Positions 27,836-36,604 of a DNA stretch of 64,000 nucleotides are shown piece after piece (positions within the stretch are counted from its first letter, which is position 1; each line of letters opens with the position of its first letter). Source of the DNA: Rossellomorea vietnamensis (lineage in GTDB: Bacteria > Bacillota > Bacilli > Bacillales > Bacillaceae_B); the NCBI RefSeq assembly GCF_025398035.1, contig NZ_CP104558.1:372001-436000 (forward strand), read 5' to 3'. Both the position numbers and the translations under genes were made by a program. The notes below the pieces were generated by a model. It was not told the origin of the DNA. It saw nothing but the letters and a program-made list of their open reading frames with translations, and made no database searches.

Positions 27836-27911
27836 CTCCTGCTTCCTGTGTTTTTATATATACCGGAAGAAGGAGCGTCGTTTCGTTAATTCAGAACGTT
27901 CACTCCTTCTT
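27836..27911 (-). promoter_or_regulatory. Mutually exclusive hairpins controlling the MFS gene
   Basis: Three transcript segments: 1, AAGAAGGAG within the leader ORF (27911-27903); 2, CTCCTTCTTCC (27875-27865); 3, GGAAGCAGGAG (27846-27836), which contains the MFS ribosome-binding site. Segments 1 and 2 pair perfectly over 9 bp; 2 and 3 pair over 10 of 11 positions. If 1:2 forms the site is free; if a ribosome occupies segment 1, 2:3 can form and hide the site. Stalling early in the leader would leave 1 free and open the gene. Confidence 0.65.
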
Positions 27912-27945
27912 GAAATAGTGAAAGTGTTTTAAATGTTTTTTGCAT
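27886..27945 (-). CDS. Putative 19-residue leader peptide of the MFS gene
   Basis: MQKTFKTLSLFQEGVNVLN, starting with ATG 7 nt after GAGGAGG, ending 57 nt before the MFS start. Its codons 12-15 make up one arm of a hairpin that competes with occlusion of the MFS site. It has no signal-peptide character, so a cis-acting regulatory role is more likely than a secreted product. Confidence 0.65.
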   Translation of the reverse strand: MQKTFKTLSLFQEGVNVLN

Positions 27946-28052
27946 GATATTTCCTCCTCGTGTTTTATGAATCAAGTGTAGCATAACAGGGAGAAAAATA
28001 AGAAGATATTTATTCGACATTATCCTTTATTCGCAGAAAGGGGCGTGGAACA

Positions 28053-29114
28053 ATGAAAGAGGTTGTGGTAGACGTATTGCAGTCCAGAGGGACCTATTAT
28101 GAGATTGGTGTTCGATTCGGACAGAAACTTCGGCAGTCGCCACTCTATTCCCATCATGAAAAGAGACGAAAGAAGTCATTGAGAGATTACAATGTAAAGC
28201 TGCTTGAAGTCGAGGGACTACTCCGGCAATTTGCACCCGGATTATGGGATGAATTAAATGGACTGTCCCATGGTTTACAGTGGTCATTGGAAGATACTAT
28301 ACATGAATATTCGGGATTTCAACAGGAATGGAAGGAGTCAGGATGTTCGTCATTGGCCAAAGACGGTATATACGTGAGGAATTATGATTATCACCCGAAA
28401 ACATATGAAGGCCGGCTGTTACTCGTCGAGCCTGAGGGGGGCTATGCATCTATCGGATTTTCAGGAAGGGGAATCGGACGGATTGACGGGTTGAACGAAA
28501 AAGGATTGGCAGTTGGTTTTCATTTCGTGAATCGAATAAAGCCGGGAGATGGATTCATTTGTACCACAATCGCCCGCATCCTCCTGGACACATGTAAGAA
28601 TACAGACGAGGCCATCGAAGTGTTGCGCAGGCTGCCTCACCGACACAGTTTCAACTATTCTTTATATGATCAAGGTGGCAAAGCTGCCGTGGTGGAAGCT
28701 TCCCCGAGGGGAATAGGGGTGTATCACCATTCAACCTTAAGTTGTACCAACCATTTTCAAATGAATCATATGAAAAAGGATAACCGACATTATTTAAAGG
28801 ATTCTCAAAAAAGGCTGGACCTGTTACATTCAGTACAGGAAAAGGAATTAACCATGGATGGGGCATTCAAACTGTTTAACCGTGGAGACAGCCCGATTTT
28901 CAAGAAAGCGTATGATGCTTGGGCAGGGACGATTCATACATGTGTCTTTCAATGTGAATCACTGCAATGCTTAATCGGATTCGGGGAAAGTTCCGATGGA
29001 TTGGTGGTGGACTTTCAGGAATGGGTCAGGGGAAGAAATATTCCCGTCCGGAAAATGTCAGGGAAGTTCGATACAAATGAGCCGTTTTTATTTATGGAAG
29101 AAGTGACGGAATAA
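28053..29114 (+). CDS. C45-family (acyl-CoA:6-APA acyltransferase-like) Ntn hydrolase
   Basis: A 353-residue member of the choloylglycine hydrolase/C45 Ntn-hydrolase group. The expected self-processing nucleophile is Cys98 in SGCSSL, and the following YVRNYDYHP segment (RNYD) is the conserved oxyanion/substrate motif. After cleavage before Cys98 the active enzyme would be a two-chain amidase or acyltransferase. Substrate unknown; bacillar homologues are only annotated by family. AAAGGGG precedes ATG. Confidence 0.85.
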   Translation: MKEVVVDVLQSRGTYYEIGVRFGQKLRQSPLYSHHEKRRKKSLRDYNVKLLEVEGLLRQFAPGLWDELNGLSHGLQWSLEDTIHEYSGFQQEWKESGCSSLAKDGIYVRNYDYHPKTYEGRLLLVEPEGGYASIGFSGRGIGRIDGLNEKGLAVGFHFVNRIKPGDGFICTTIARILLDTCKNTDEAIEVLRRLPHRHSFNYSLYDQGGKAAVVEASPRGIGVYHHSTLSCTNHFQMNHMKKDNRHYLKDSQKRLDLLHSVQEKELTMDGAFKLFNRGDSPIFKKAYDAWAGTIHTCVFQCESLQCLIGFGESSDGLVVDFQEWVRGRNIPVRKMSGKFDTNEPFLFMEEVTE

Positions 29115-29292
29115 GGGGGAACCGAGCAAATCAAGGGATTAACGGCTTATCATTCGTGGAGGACTTCCTCGGTTCTTATTAATAAAATGTGCATATTCAT
29201 AAAATGTATGTATGATAAGTAACATTCTTATAAATGTGGTGACTTGCGGGTGGTGCAGGTTTATGTTTGTGAAGTAATATTCACTAACAGGA

Positions 29293-30408
29293 TCATTTCA
29301 TCTTCTCGTTCTTTCCTTTCTCTATGTATACATAACGATCTTTCCAAGTAGTCCTTTTCCTGAAAAAGGTATTCAAAAATGAATGAAGAAAGGTAGCTAG
29401 GAAAAATAGGATGTGAACCGGAAATAATAATGTCTCGAACACGCTGAAATTACCGATCCTTCTCACTAAGAAATAGAAATAACCCCCTAATAGGATATAG
29501 TGGATTATGAATAAATAGGGATATTCCCTAATCATATCGGGTGAGTGAATGACCAGCGCAATAAGTGAAGCCATCCACAAAGAAGAAAGCCCCAGGAGTA
29601 GGATGTTTGTCGACTTAGCTCCTGAAGCGAAGCTCTTTGACCACCCGTGGAATAATTGACCTATTCCTTCCCCATACATCCTCATGGAAATGGCATTCCT
29701 GCCACTTGCCGCTTCTACGGATTCCCCGCATTTCTTCGCCCATTGACTCAAGGCAAAATGCTCCACCATTTCCCCTTTAATGGCTTCATGTCCTCCAAGC
29801 CGCTCATAAACGGCCCTTGAACATAGGAAAAATTGCCCGAAACCGCCTGAAGGAGTGCACAACCATGAAAAGAGATGGGTGATACTGGTTGAAGCAAACA
29901 CCATTAAATGAAACAGCATGGAGAATGTTTCATAAAAGGTTTCCATTTTATGAAAAGGATGAATGGTCAATACTCCTTGACATTGTTGCATTTTATACGT
30001 TTCGCATATCTTTAACAGACCTGCTTGTTCGAACCAGGTATCACTATCCACAAACAATAGGAATTCTCCTTTAGACTCTTTCGCTCCATTCCAGCATGCC
30101 CATGATTTTCCGTTCCATCCATTAGGCAAAGGGGGTGCATCAATGACAATTGCACCCTCGTTTAAGGCAATAGCCTTCGTTTGATCTGTTGAACCATCAT
30201 TCACAACAATGACTTCCAATGGCTGTATGAACTGCATCCGAATACTGGATAAAAGCCTCCCAATCGTCTTTTCTTCATTTCTTGCAGGAATGATGATGGA
30301 ACATTTCTTGACCAGATAACTATTCCGTACATGAACGGAATTCTTCACGGTCGGAATTCTCGTAAAAAGGAAAATGGTAAGGCCCAATGCGACAATCCAG
30401 AAATACAT
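29293..30408 (-). CDS. Family 2 glycosyltransferase, CrtQ-like
   Basis: A 371-residue membrane glycosyltransferase: one N-terminal hydrophobic segment, a GT-A domain with SIIIPARNEEKTI, VNDGSTDQT, DSDTW (DxD metal site) and a distal GHEAIKGEMVEHFALSQ region containing the QxxW-type acceptor motif, then three or four C-terminal helices. The overall plan matches 4,4'-diaponeurosporenoate glycosyltransferase (CrtQ). No other carotenoid genes are in the window, so the acceptor could also be another lipid. Confidence 0.8.
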   Translation of the reverse strand: MYFWIVALGLTIFLFTRIPTVKNSVHVRNSYLVKKCSIIIPARNEEKTIGRLLSSIRMQFIQPLEVIVVNDGSTDQTKAIALNEGAIVIDAPPLPNGWNGKSWACWNGAKESKGEFLLFVDSDTWFEQAGLLKICETYKMQQCQGVLTIHPFHKMETFYETFSMLFHLMVFASTSITHLFSWLCTPSGGFGQFFLCSRAVYERLGGHEAIKGEMVEHFALSQWAKKCGESVEAASGRNAISMRMYGEGIGQLFHGWSKSFASGAKSTNILLLGLSSLWMASLIALVIHSPDMIREYPYLFIIHYILLGGYFYFLVRRIGNFSVFETLLFPVHILFFLATFLHSFLNTFFRKRTTWKDRYVYIEKGKNEKMK

Positions 30409-30502
30409 CTGTTTTCACCTTCTTTGACAAAATTCTGCTGTATCGCCATTCTAACCATAATATTTACCCGTGATACGCATAGGGCGTTTTTTAGCTGATG
30501 TC

Positions 30503-30655
30503 TCATTGGGATGGATGGGGATCGACGGTATCTGAGTTATTTGCGTTTTCTTCCTTCTCATCAGGATAAGGGTCAAAGAAATTAACTACTTTTCCCGGTC
30601 CAGAGAATCCTATCACTTGTTCTTTATCATCTTTCGCCTTGTCGGATTTCTTCAT
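30503..30655 (-). CDS. Small acidic hypothetical protein
   Basis: A 50-residue ORF starting MKKSDKAKDDKEQVIGFSGP, with a central VVNFFDPYPDEKEE segment and a polar tail. AAGGAG lies 7 nt before ATG, but that site is the 3' arm of the msrA terminator and the seven U residues of the terminator form the spacer. I do not recognise the family. Confidence 0.6.
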   Translation of the reverse strand: MKKSDKAKDDKEQVIGFSGPGKVVNFFDPYPDEKEENANNSDTVDPHPSQ

Positions 30656-30696
30656 AAAAAAACTCCTTTCTAGCCATTAGTTTGGCGAAAGAAGTT
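30656..30696 (-). terminator. msrA terminator overlapping a ribosome-binding site
   Basis: AACTTCTTTC/GAAAGGAGTT stem (one G-U pair) followed by TTTTTTT, just after the msrA stop. The GAAAGGAG arm is also the ribosome-binding site of the small ORF that starts directly after the T run. Confidence 0.75.
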
Positions 30697-30708
30697 TTTT
30701 TCATGCCA

Positions 30709-31239
30709 CTATTTGTTTTTCCAATGTCCATCTATGAATTCATCCCGCCCTGACTTTGCGCGATCTTGTTTGTATTCCTCCGGATTCGTTTTGTAGAACT
30801 TTTGATGATACTCTTCTGCCGGATAAAAGGTTGAGGCAGGAAGGACGTTGGTGACGATCGGCTTCTTGAATCGCCCGCTTTCTTCAATCGTGTGTTTTGA
30901 CTCCTCAGCCAATTGTTTCTGGTGTTCATTGTGATAGAAGATAGCTGTTCGATACTGTTCACCGCGATCGTGGAATTGACCACCGTCATCAGTCGGGTCA
31001 ATCTGGGGCCAGTATAACTCCAATAGCCTTTCATAAGGAAACAGAGCGGGATCATAGGTGATCTGAACCACTTCATAATGTCCGCTGCCACCGGCTTTAA
31101 TATCCTCATATGAAGGATTTTCAAGATGACCTCCAGAATATCCCGATACGACATCAATAATCCCCGGCAGCTCATCGAACGGCTTTACCATGCACCAAAA
31201 ACATCCGCCTGCAAAAGTAGCGACTTCTCTATCATTCAT
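30709..31239 (-). CDS. msrA: Peptide-methionine (S)-S-oxide reductase MsrA
   Basis: Repairs methionine-S-sulfoxide in proteins. 176 residues with the catalytic GCFWC motif (Cys13, with Cys16 unusually also present), the GGHLENPSYEDIKAGGSGHYE segment and YHQKFYKTNPEEY near the C-terminus. No MsrB follows. AGGAGG lies upstream of ATG. Confidence 0.94.
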   Translation of the reverse strand: MNDREVATFAGGCFWCMVKPFDELPGIIDVVSGYSGGHLENPSYEDIKAGGSGHYEVVQITYDPALFPYERLLELYWPQIDPTDDGGQFHDRGEQYRTAIFYHNEHQKQLAEESKHTIEESGRFKKPIVTNVLPASTFYPAEEYHQKFYKTNPEEYKQDRAKSGRDEFIDGHWKNK

Positions 31240-31469
31240 TTAGCAAACCTCCTGTACCATATGTACTCCTCTAAAGCAGTAAAGCAATAGCTTGAACAGA
31301 TTCTACCATGAAAGCTTAAAAGGAACAATCAAAATAGCTTGTCTGCTTCAGCTGTGCCGACTTTACGATTAATCTTTTTCTACAATTTTCAACAAATTCA
31401 TTAAAATTCATTTCCTAACGGATGGAATTTGTGTATAATTCTTTTGAACGGAACAATTTCATACGTCAC

Positions 31470-31660
31470 GAAATCAGGTGAAGTGTAAGATGTGATTCTT
31501 CTTAGCTTCTTAATAGGGAAGTTGGTGTAAATCCAACGCGGTCCCGCCACTGTAAATGGTAGTGAGCTGAACATTTACCACTGTGCAAACATGCACGGGA
31601 AGGTATCAGCAAACTATGACCATGAGCCAGGAGACCTGCCTGATTTTAAGCGCACCAATT
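31470..31660 (+). ncRNA. Cobalamin riboswitch
   Basis: Typical B12 aptamer: the conserved AGGGAAGTTGGTGTAAATCC and CGCGGTCCCGCCACTGTAA core, and the B12 box GCCAGGAGACCTGCC at 31626-31640. Together with the terminator at 31727 it should shut off the salvage operon when adenosylcobalamin is abundant. Confidence 0.96.
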
Positions 31661-31726
31661 CTACGCGGATAGAAAGGTGTAATATGCATGGTTCACTGAA
31701 TATAAACCTATATATGCATCTTACAC

Positions 31727-31757
31727 AACATCTCTAGTCCACTGGAGATGTTTTTTT
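31727..31757 (+). terminator. Terminator of the cobalamin riboswitch
   Basis: AACATCTC/GAGATGTT stem with a 10-nt loop and seven T residues, between the aptamer and btuF. Confidence 0.9.
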
Positions 31758-31793
31758 GTCTGTCAAAATGTTAATCAACAGGGGGAATAAGAA

Positions 31794-32759
31794 ATGAAAC
31801 ACACAGTAAAAGCCTTACTTGCATTGTTAGTAGCCATCGGATTCCTGACAGCATGCGGAACGAATGACGGGGAACAAACGAAGAAAAAGGAAACAGCCGA
31901 AGTAAACCAAAATGAATCCGGGTATCCTTTATCATTGACTGACGCGCTTGATAATAAAGTCACCCTGGAAGAACAACCTAAACATATCGTTTCGTTAATT
32001 CCCAGTAATACGGAGATTTTATTCGAGCTTGGGCTCAATAAGGAAATCGTCGGGGTGTCAGACTTTGATAACTTCCCAAAAGAAGCCGCCGATAAAGAGA
32101 AAATCGGTGGAATGGAGTTTAACGTAGAGAAAATCGTCGGCTTAAATCCGGACCTGGTCCTGGCCCATGAATCCACAGCAAAGTCAGCAGAAGAAGGTTT
32201 GAATCAACTGAAAGATGCAGGGGTGAACGTATTCATCGTTCAAGACGCTAAAAGCTTTGAAGAAGTATATAACACAATTCAGGACATCGGGACACTTGTC
32301 GGTAAAAAAGATCAGGCAGATTCCGTTGTTTCTGAAATGAAATCAGATTTAAAATCCATTCAGGAAAAAGCAAGTGAAATAACTGAAAAGAAAAGAGTCT
32401 ATGTGGAAGTTTCCCCTTCCCCTGACATTTATTCAACAGGTAAGAACACGTTCATCGATCAAATGCTATCTATGGTCAATGCTGAAAACGTCATGAGTGA
32501 GCAGGAAGGCTGGGTACAGGTGAACCAGGAAGCTGTCATCTCGTCTAACCCTGATTCAATCATCACTACATATGGTTATTACAGTGAAAATCCGAAAGAA
32601 CAGATAATGGGAAGAAAAGGATGGGAAGATGTGACGGCAGTTAAGAATGGGGATGTTCACGATGTCCATTCTGATTTAGTCACACGGACAGGTCCAAGAT
32701 TGGTTGAAGGAGTAGAGGAAATTGCAAAGTCGATCTATCCAGAGGTATTTGCAGAATAA
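31794..32759 (+). CDS. btuF: Cobalamin ABC transporter substrate-binding lipoprotein
   Basis: Extracellular corrinoid-binding lipoprotein. 321 residues; signal with lipobox FLTAC (Cys21), then a two-lobed periplasmic-binding fold of the BtuF/FepB type with HIVSLIPSNTEILFELGL. The B12 riboswitch upstream and the CobU/CobS genes downstream fix the substrate as a corrinoid. First structural gene of the operon. Confidence 0.93.
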   Translation: MKHTVKALLALLVAIGFLTACGTNDGEQTKKKETAEVNQNESGYPLSLTDALDNKVTLEEQPKHIVSLIPSNTEILFELGLNKEIVGVSDFDNFPKEAADKEKIGGMEFNVEKIVGLNPDLVLAHESTAKSAEEGLNQLKDAGVNVFIVQDAKSFEEVYNTIQDIGTLVGKKDQADSVVSEMKSDLKSIQEKASEITEKKRVYVEVSPSPDIYSTGKNTFIDQMLSMVNAENVMSEQEGWVQVNQEAVISSNPDSIITTYGYYSENPKEQIMGRKGWEDVTAVKNGDVHDVHSDLVTRTGPRLVEGVEEIAKSIYPEVFAE

Positions 32760-33780
32760 GATAGGGATCACATACGGATTGGCAGGGATTTTTATACTCA
32801 TAGCAGTGCTTGCAGGTGTTTCGATCGGTACGATATCAATTCCACCGATGGATATCCTTTACATCATCGGTTATAAGTGGTTCGGTTTTCAAATGCCTGA
32901 TACAGTTAATCCCATGTTTGTGAACATCGTCTATACGATCCGACTTCCAAGAGTATTGTTGGCTCTATTGGTCGGTAGCTCCTTAGCCATTGCAGGGGCT
33001 TCCTTCCAAGGGCTGCTACGCAATCCTCTGGCTGATCCCTACACATTGGGAGTATCATCAGGTGCATCGGTGGGGGCAGTCATCACATTATTTTTCCATT
33101 GGAGTATCCCTTTCATCGGGAAGTTTACGCTCCCCTTTTTCAGTATTGTTTGTTCGATCATCACCGTATTTCTCGTATTATGGTTTGCACAAAAGGTTGA
33201 AAGGACCATGAAGGTCGAGACCATTATATTGACAGGAATCATCTTCAGCTCGTTTCTGGGCTCGGTGATTTCATTGATGATCGCACTCACAGGTGAGGAA
33301 CTGAGGCAGATCATCGGCTGGCTTCTTGGAAGTGTATCCATGAGAGGCTGGGATTACGTTGCGATCATCTTGCCTTTCTTCCTTATTGGGGTGGTGTTGC
33401 TCATACTGAACAGCAAGGAATTGAACGGCATGAGCTTCGGAGAGGAACAGGCCCGTCATATCGGCATCTCGGTTCAAAAAAGGAAGCTGATCATTTTGAT
33501 AGCCGGAAGCATCCTGACGGGGGCAGCGGTGGCCGTGTCAGGAACGATCGGATTTGTCGGCCTTGTGGTTCCTCATTTCCTGCGAAGAATGATCGGACAT
33601 GATCACAAGCATCTCCTCCCCCTATCAATCCTTGTAGGAGGAGGGTTCCTTGTACTCGCCGACCTGCTTTCCAGAACGATCATCGCTCCGACCGAACTTC
33701 CGATTGGAGTGATCACCGCCTTGATCGGTGCACCGATGTTTGCTTATATTCTTTTAAAGAAAAGAGGTCTTTCAACATGA
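32722..33780 (+). CDS. btuC: Cobalamin ABC transporter permease
   Basis: FecCD-type permease with about ten helices, containing GxxFQGLLRNPLADPYTLG and GLVVPHFLRRMIGHDHK, the loop that contacts the ATPase. The reading frame overlaps btuF by 38 nt; a TTG start inside btuF has AAGGAG 9 nt before it. A later TTG (32779) would also keep all helices. Tightly coupled to btuF and the next gene (4-nt overlap). Confidence 0.92.
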   Translation: MQSRSIQRYLQNKIGITYGLAGIFILIAVLAGVSIGTISIPPMDILYIIGYKWFGFQMPDTVNPMFVNIVYTIRLPRVLLALLVGSSLAIAGASFQGLLRNPLADPYTLGVSSGASVGAVITLFFHWSIPFIGKFTLPFFSIVCSIITVFLVLWFAQKVERTMKVETIILTGIIFSSFLGSVISLMIALTGEELRQIIGWLLGSVSMRGWDYVAIILPFFLIGVVLLILNSKELNGMSFGEEQARHIGISVQKRKLIILIAGSILTGAAVAVSGTIGFVGLVVPHFLRRMIGHDHKHLLPLSILVGGGFLVLADLLSRTIIAPTELPIGVITALIGAPMFAYILLKKRGLST

Positions 33781-35228
33781 TCGATGTAAACGGGGTCTCA
33801 GTAGGATACGGCGATCAAAAGATCGTGGAAGACATGAATTTTCATATTGACAAGGGAGAGTTCTTTGGCATACTTGGCCCAAATGGAAGTGGTAAGACGA
33901 CGTTACTGAAAGCGATGACAGGTCTCCTTCCTTTAATGGCTGGGGTCATTACATTGAAGGGAAGGCCGCTTCATCAGTTTTCTTCGAGAGAATTGGCTAC
34001 CCATGTCGCGGTATTGCCCCAGATATCGACTGAAGCATTTTCGTATCAGGTGAGGGAGACGGTGATGCTTGGAAGATATGCTCACCAGAAAGGTTTCTTT
34101 AAGGGTACGACCGACCGGGACAAAGAGATGGTGGACAAGGTGATGGAGCAGACGGGAATTTCTTCGTTTCAGTACCGATACCTGCATGAATTGTCAGGTG
34201 GTGAACGGCAACGGGTGTTCCTGGCACAGGCTCTTGCCCAGGAACCTCACCTCCTCCTTTTGGATGAGCCCACTAATCACCTTGATCTTTCCTATCAGAA
34301 GTCACTATTGGATTTGATTAAAAATCAAACAGATCAGGGGACATTAACGGTCGTGGCCATTTTTCACGATTTGAATTTAGCGAGCCTATACTGTGACCGT
34401 TTACTCCTATTGGACCAGGGTACGACGAAACTTCTCAATCATCCGGAAGAAGTGTTGAAAGAAGAACATATCGAAGAAGTCTATCATACAAAGGTTCAGA
34501 AACAGGCTCATCCTTTGGTGGCCAAACCTCAGATGGTGATCGTGCCCGAAGGATCCCTCACTGAAAACCTGGTATTAGATGAAAGGTATATGACATTGAC
34601 CGAAGATTGCATCCTTTATTCTGCACCATTCCCGTTGAAGTGTATGTCCTCGGGTATTATCGGAGCAGGAATTGGTTGGTACTCTCACTTCATGAACCGA
34701 CGGGTACCCGTTGATTATGACTGCCGGGATTACAAACAAGATATGAAGGAGTATCTCATTACGAAAGAACTGGATCCGTCTTTATCTGTCGGTATGATGA
34801 CGGCTCTCGATTTGTCTAACATGATATGTGAGCGTTTTGAGATGATGGGGAAATCGGTTTTCGTCATCGTGACCGCCGGTGTCGGAAATGCCATGGATGT
34901 ATCAACGAGCTTTCAATATGATATTGATTCTAAACCGGGTACGATCAACACCTGGGTGTTCATTAATGGGAATTTATCTGATGAGGCCTATATCGAAGCC
35001 CTCGTCACTTCCACGGAGGCAAAGGTGAAAGCTCTGAATGATATGGAAGTAAGGGACAAAAGAAACGGTAACCTAGCAACCGGAACGCCTACAGACAGCA
35101 TTCTGATTGCTTCCAGTCAAAAAGGGGAGATCGAACCATTTGCAGGACCGATCACTCCGATAGGTAAGTTGATCGGCAAAGGAGTCTATGAAGTCACAAA
35201 AAAAGCCATCCAACGTTATATGGGTTAA
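33777..35228 (+). CDS. BtuD-CbiZ fusion: ATPase and adenosylcobinamide amidohydrolase
   Basis: A 483-residue two-domain protein. Residues 1-250 are an ABC ATPase (Walker A GPNGSGKTT at 34-42, signature LSGGE, Walker [13 protein letters not shown]) that powers corrinoid import with BtuC. Residues about 265-483 match CbiZ, which removes the nucleotide loop from pseudo-cobamides to give adenosylcobyric acid (segments CMSSGIIGAGIGWYSHFMNRR and VTAGVGNAMD). Fusion couples import with remodelling; similar fusions are known in B. halodurans relatives. Adenosylcobyric acid made here would need CbiB to become cobinamide again, and no CbiB is in the window. Confidence 0.9.
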   Translation: MIDVNGVSVGYGDQKIVEDMNFHIDKGEFFGILGPNGSGKTTLLKAMTGLLPLMAGVITLKGRPLHQFSSRELATHVAVLPQISTEAFSYQVRETVMLGRYAHQKGFFKGTTDRDKEMVDKVMEQTGISSFQYRYLHELSGGERQRVFLAQALAQEPHLLLLDEPTNHLDLSYQKSLLDLIKNQTDQGTLTVVAIFHDLNLASLYCDRLLLLDQGTTKLLNHPEEVLKEEHIEEVYHTKVQKQAHPLVAKPQMVIVPEGSLTENLVLDERYMTLTEDCILYSAPFPLKCMSSGIIGAGIGWYSHFMNRRVPVDYDCRDYKQDMKEYLITKELDPSLSVGMMTALDLSNMICERFEMMGKSVFVIVTAGVGNAMDVSTSFQYDIDSKPGTINTWVFINGNLSDEAYIEALVTSTEAKVKALNDMEVRDKRNGNLATGTPTDSILIASSQKGEIEPFAGPITPIGKLIGKGVYEVTKKAIQRYMG

Positions 35229-35264
35229 TAAAAGGACTTTCATAGTAAGGAGGCACAATTTCTC

Positions 35265-35819
35265 ATGGGAAGACTTTTTTTCATAACCGGAGGGGTTAGA
35301 TGCGGGAAAAGTTCCTATGCAGAAAGGCTTGCGTCGGAACTAAGAACATCGAATGAAATTTTGATCTATCTTGCGAGTGGAGTGAGTACGGACCGGGAAA
35401 TGGAAAACAGGATCTTAAAACACCGACTGGATCGCCAATCTTCTCATGAAAAGTGGAAGACCATTGAAAGGCCACTGGCTATCGGGGATATCGTCGATAC
35501 TATACCGTCCAATGCCATTGTTCTATTAGATTGTCTCACGACTCTGCTGACAAACGAATTGTTCAACGGGGGTATGGAGGGGGGAAGGAATGTAGAGGAT
35601 CGTATCTATGAGTCTGTCATTCAGTTAGCAGATAAAGTAAAAGCATTACTTGTTGTAAGTAATGAATTATTTCATGACATTCCACCGAAAACAGACGAAA
35701 TACTCCAATTCCAAAGGATGCTGGGAAGATTACATAGAAGATTGGTGGAGAAGTCGTATATAGCAATCGATATGACGGTTGGAATCCCGGTTATGAAGAA
35801 AGGGATTTCAATGAAATGA
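35265..35819 (+). CDS. CobU-family protein, P-loop-bearing copy
   Basis: Adenosylcobinamide kinase/guanylyltransferase family, 184 residues. It keeps the P-loop GGVRCGKSS near the N-terminus and the EMENRILKHRLDR segment with the His that accepts GMP. The later guanine-site region, normally GxGIVP..RD..G..NQ, has degenerated to ELFHDIPPKTDEILQFQRMLG. It may still be a kinase. A second CobU-like gene with the opposite pattern lies three genes downstream. Strong AAGGAGG start; stop overlaps cobS as ATGA. Confidence 0.82.
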   Translation: MGRLFFITGGVRCGKSSYAERLASELRTSNEILIYLASGVSTDREMENRILKHRLDRQSSHEKWKTIERPLAIGDIVDTIPSNAIVLLDCLTTLLTNELFNGGMEGGRNVEDRIYESVIQLADKVKALLVVSNELFHDIPPKTDEILQFQRMLGRLHRRLVEKSYIAIDMTVGIPVMKKGISMK

Positions 35820-36604
35820 GATTAGTAAAGAGTCTACTCCTTAATTTACAGTTTTTTACGGTACTTCCAGTGCGAAAAGAATTCTCGCTTGGAAAAAGTG
35901 AAATGAGATGGATGGTACGCACATTTCCTATATTGGGTTTATTGATCGGAATGTTTCTCTCAAGTGGCTATGTGTTACTGGCATCCTTTACACCCATGAG
36001 CTCATTGGCATTATCATTTTATATTTGGGTGATGCCCATCCTCCTTACCGGTGGAATTCATTTGGACGGTTATATGGATGCAAGCGACGCCTACTTTTCC
36101 TACCGGGATCTAAAGAAGCGCTTAGAGATCATGAAAGATCCCCGAATCGGTGCATTTGGTGCCCTATCTCTTGTGGTATTGCTTTCCTCCCGCTTTTTAT
36201 TCATATATGAATCCGTCCACTATTCTAATACTGCTGTGATTTGTTTGATTCTGCTGTCGATCCCCATTTTCAGCCGTATCCTCATGGGAGTTAGTCTCAT
36301 TCTTATCCCCGCGGCCCATAATTCCGGTATGGGGTATAGCTTCAGTAAAGATACGAAATGGAACGATGTTTTGTGGATGCTGGCCTCTTTGATAGGGATC
36401 ATAGTGACAGGCGTTTTCCTGAATAGCCTTTTTCTTTATGCTGCCTTCACGATTGTAACGGTCGGATTTTGCCTGTTTGTTTACTCGAAGAGCATAAAGT
36501 GGTTTGGAGGCATGACTGGTGACACAGTCGGAGCAAGTGTAGAAGGGGTGGAGTCGATTTTATGGATGACTATATGGCTATTGCTTTCATTCGACATGGT
36601 TTAA
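35816..36604 (+). CDS. cobS: Adenosylcobinamide-GDP ribazoletransferase
   Basis: Integral membrane enzyme joining adenosylcobinamide-GDP to alpha-ribazole (phosphate) to finish adenosylcobalamin. 262 residues with the family signature GGIHLDGYMDASDAYFSYR, where the acidic residues bind metal, and SKxxKWFGGMTGDTVGA near the C-terminus. Coupled to CobU by a 4-nt overlap and to the next gene by 43 nt. Confidence 0.94.
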   Translation: MRLVKSLLLNLQFFTVLPVRKEFSLGKSEMRWMVRTFPILGLLIGMFLSSGYVLLASFTPMSSLALSFYIWVMPILLTGGIHLDGYMDASDAYFSYRDLKKRLEIMKDPRIGAFGALSLVVLLSSRFLFIYESVHYSNTAVICLILLSIPIFSRILMGVSLILIPAAHNSGMGYSFSKDTKWNDVLWMLASLIGIIVTGVFLNSLFLYAAFTIVTVGFCLFVYSKSIKWFGGMTGDTVGASVEGVESILWMTIWLLLSFDMV

